From the NCBI GenBank assembly GCA_023437715.1, contig JAEZFK010000080.1, positions 1-5,467 of the forward strand: a stretch of DNA of 5,467 bases, written 5' to 3'. Below, piece by piece: positions 5,347 to 5,467 of this stretch. A program made the translations under genes and the position numbers. The notes below the pieces were generated by a model, which saw only the letters and a list, made by a program, of their open reading frames with translations, searched no databases and was not told where the DNA came from. The number at the start of each line of letters is the position of its first letter. Within the stretch, counting starts at the first letter, position 1. This DNA is from Bacillota bacterium (GTDB taxonomy: Bacteria > Bacillota > Clostridia > Lachnospirales > Lachnospiraceae).

Positions 5347-5363
5347 AAGTGTCTTCGACACTT
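5347..5363. repeat. Inverted repeat AAGTGTC-TTC-GACACTT upstream of the promoter
   Basis: A perfect 7-bp inverted repeat with a 3-nt centre, about 34 bp upstream of the candidate -35 box. The size and position suit a transcription factor operator, or a small RNA hairpin if the region is transcribed. No family-specific consensus was recognised. Confidence 0.4.
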
Positions 5364-5368
5364 CAACT

Positions 5369-5409
5369 CCCCTGCCCCTCAATCTTGAGGGGATTAGGGG
5401 TTTCTTTTT
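5369..5409 (+). terminator. Plus-strand intrinsic terminator-like hairpin upstream of the operon
   Basis: Outer arms CCCCT (5369-5373) and AGGGG (5396-5400) enclose inner arms CCCCTCA (5375-5381) and TGAGGGG (5386-5392) with loop ATCT. The stem is followed at once by TTTCTTTTT. This is a good rho-independent terminator on the plus strand only; in the operon's direction no T-tract follows. No plus-strand gene precedes it in this window, so what it terminates is unclear. Confidence 0.6.
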
Positions 5410-5467
5410 GTTTCACTTTGCTTCATAATAGACTCATGAATATACTACAAAGAATCTTTTCAGACCA

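Larger units (their letters stand above)
5187..5467. other. Upstream regulatory region without a gene
   Basis: 281 nt between the first operon gene and the window edge. It holds the leader, candidate promoter, direct repeats, dyads and plus-strand hairpin listed separately. From 5401 to the edge I see AT-rich DNA with no convincing gene. A plus-strand ATG at 5436 is open to the edge but has no ribosome binding site. Confidence 0.6.

Noticed and set aside
5436..5467. Plus-strand ATG open to the right edge (MNILQRIFSD...), a possible divergent gene start
   Set aside because: No ribosome binding site, only weak promoter-like sequence upstream and just 10 visible codons, so it cannot be supported.
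5187..5467. Sigma-54 (-24/-12) promoter, expected for LevR-type PTS operons
   Set aside because: I looked for TGGCAC-N5-TTGC and for GG-N10-GC on the minus strand and found no acceptable match.

Overview
The window looks like Clostridia DNA, most likely from the Lachnospiraceae or a relative. This is an inference from the strong AGGAGG-type ribosome binding sites, the moderate GC content, the AT-rich intergenic DNA with sigma-A-like promoter elements, and the general character of the encoded proteins. No taxonomic marker is present.

All convincing genes lie on the minus strand and form one tightly packed six-gene operon, read from about 5278 down to about 384. In transcription order it encodes a GlmS-like SIS-domain sugar-phosphate enzyme (4047-5186), the IIA, IIB, IIC and IID subunits of a mannose-family PTS permease (3643-4050, 3161-3631, 2358-3149, 1535-2368), and a second SIS enzyme of the FrlB/FraB/GfrF deglycase type (485-1498). 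Gene junctions are 4-nt or 11-nt overlaps or short gaps with a ribosome binding site, which indicates one transcript and coupled translation.

The logic appears to be this: IIA and IIB pass phosphate from HPr to a sugar derivative imported by IIC/IID, and the two SIS enzymes split or isomerise the phosphorylated product in the cytoplasm. A man-type PTS paired with two SIS enzymes resembles the Salmonella gfrABCDEF operon for fructoselysine and glucoselysine. The best hypothesis is therefore uptake and deglycation of Amadori-type amino acid-sugar conjugates. The exact substrate cannot be read from the sequence, and amino sugars remain an alternative.

The 281 nt upstream of the operon (5187-5467) hold a candidate sigma-A promoter, a pair of 12-bp direct repeats exactly 21 bp apart around its -10 box, two dyads upstream of the -35, a weak cre-like site in the leader, and a terminator-like hairpin pointing the opposite way to the operon. 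No regulator gene is in the window, and I found no sigma-54 -24/-12 promoter, although that is the usual control of many man-family PTS operons.

The 484 nt downstream (1-484) contain no convincing gene. They hold a long operon terminator (389-447), a 30-bp palindrome made of two head-to-head DnaA-box-like sequences (208-237), smaller inverted repeats, and a possible plus-strand promoter that could drive a small RNA into the terminator.
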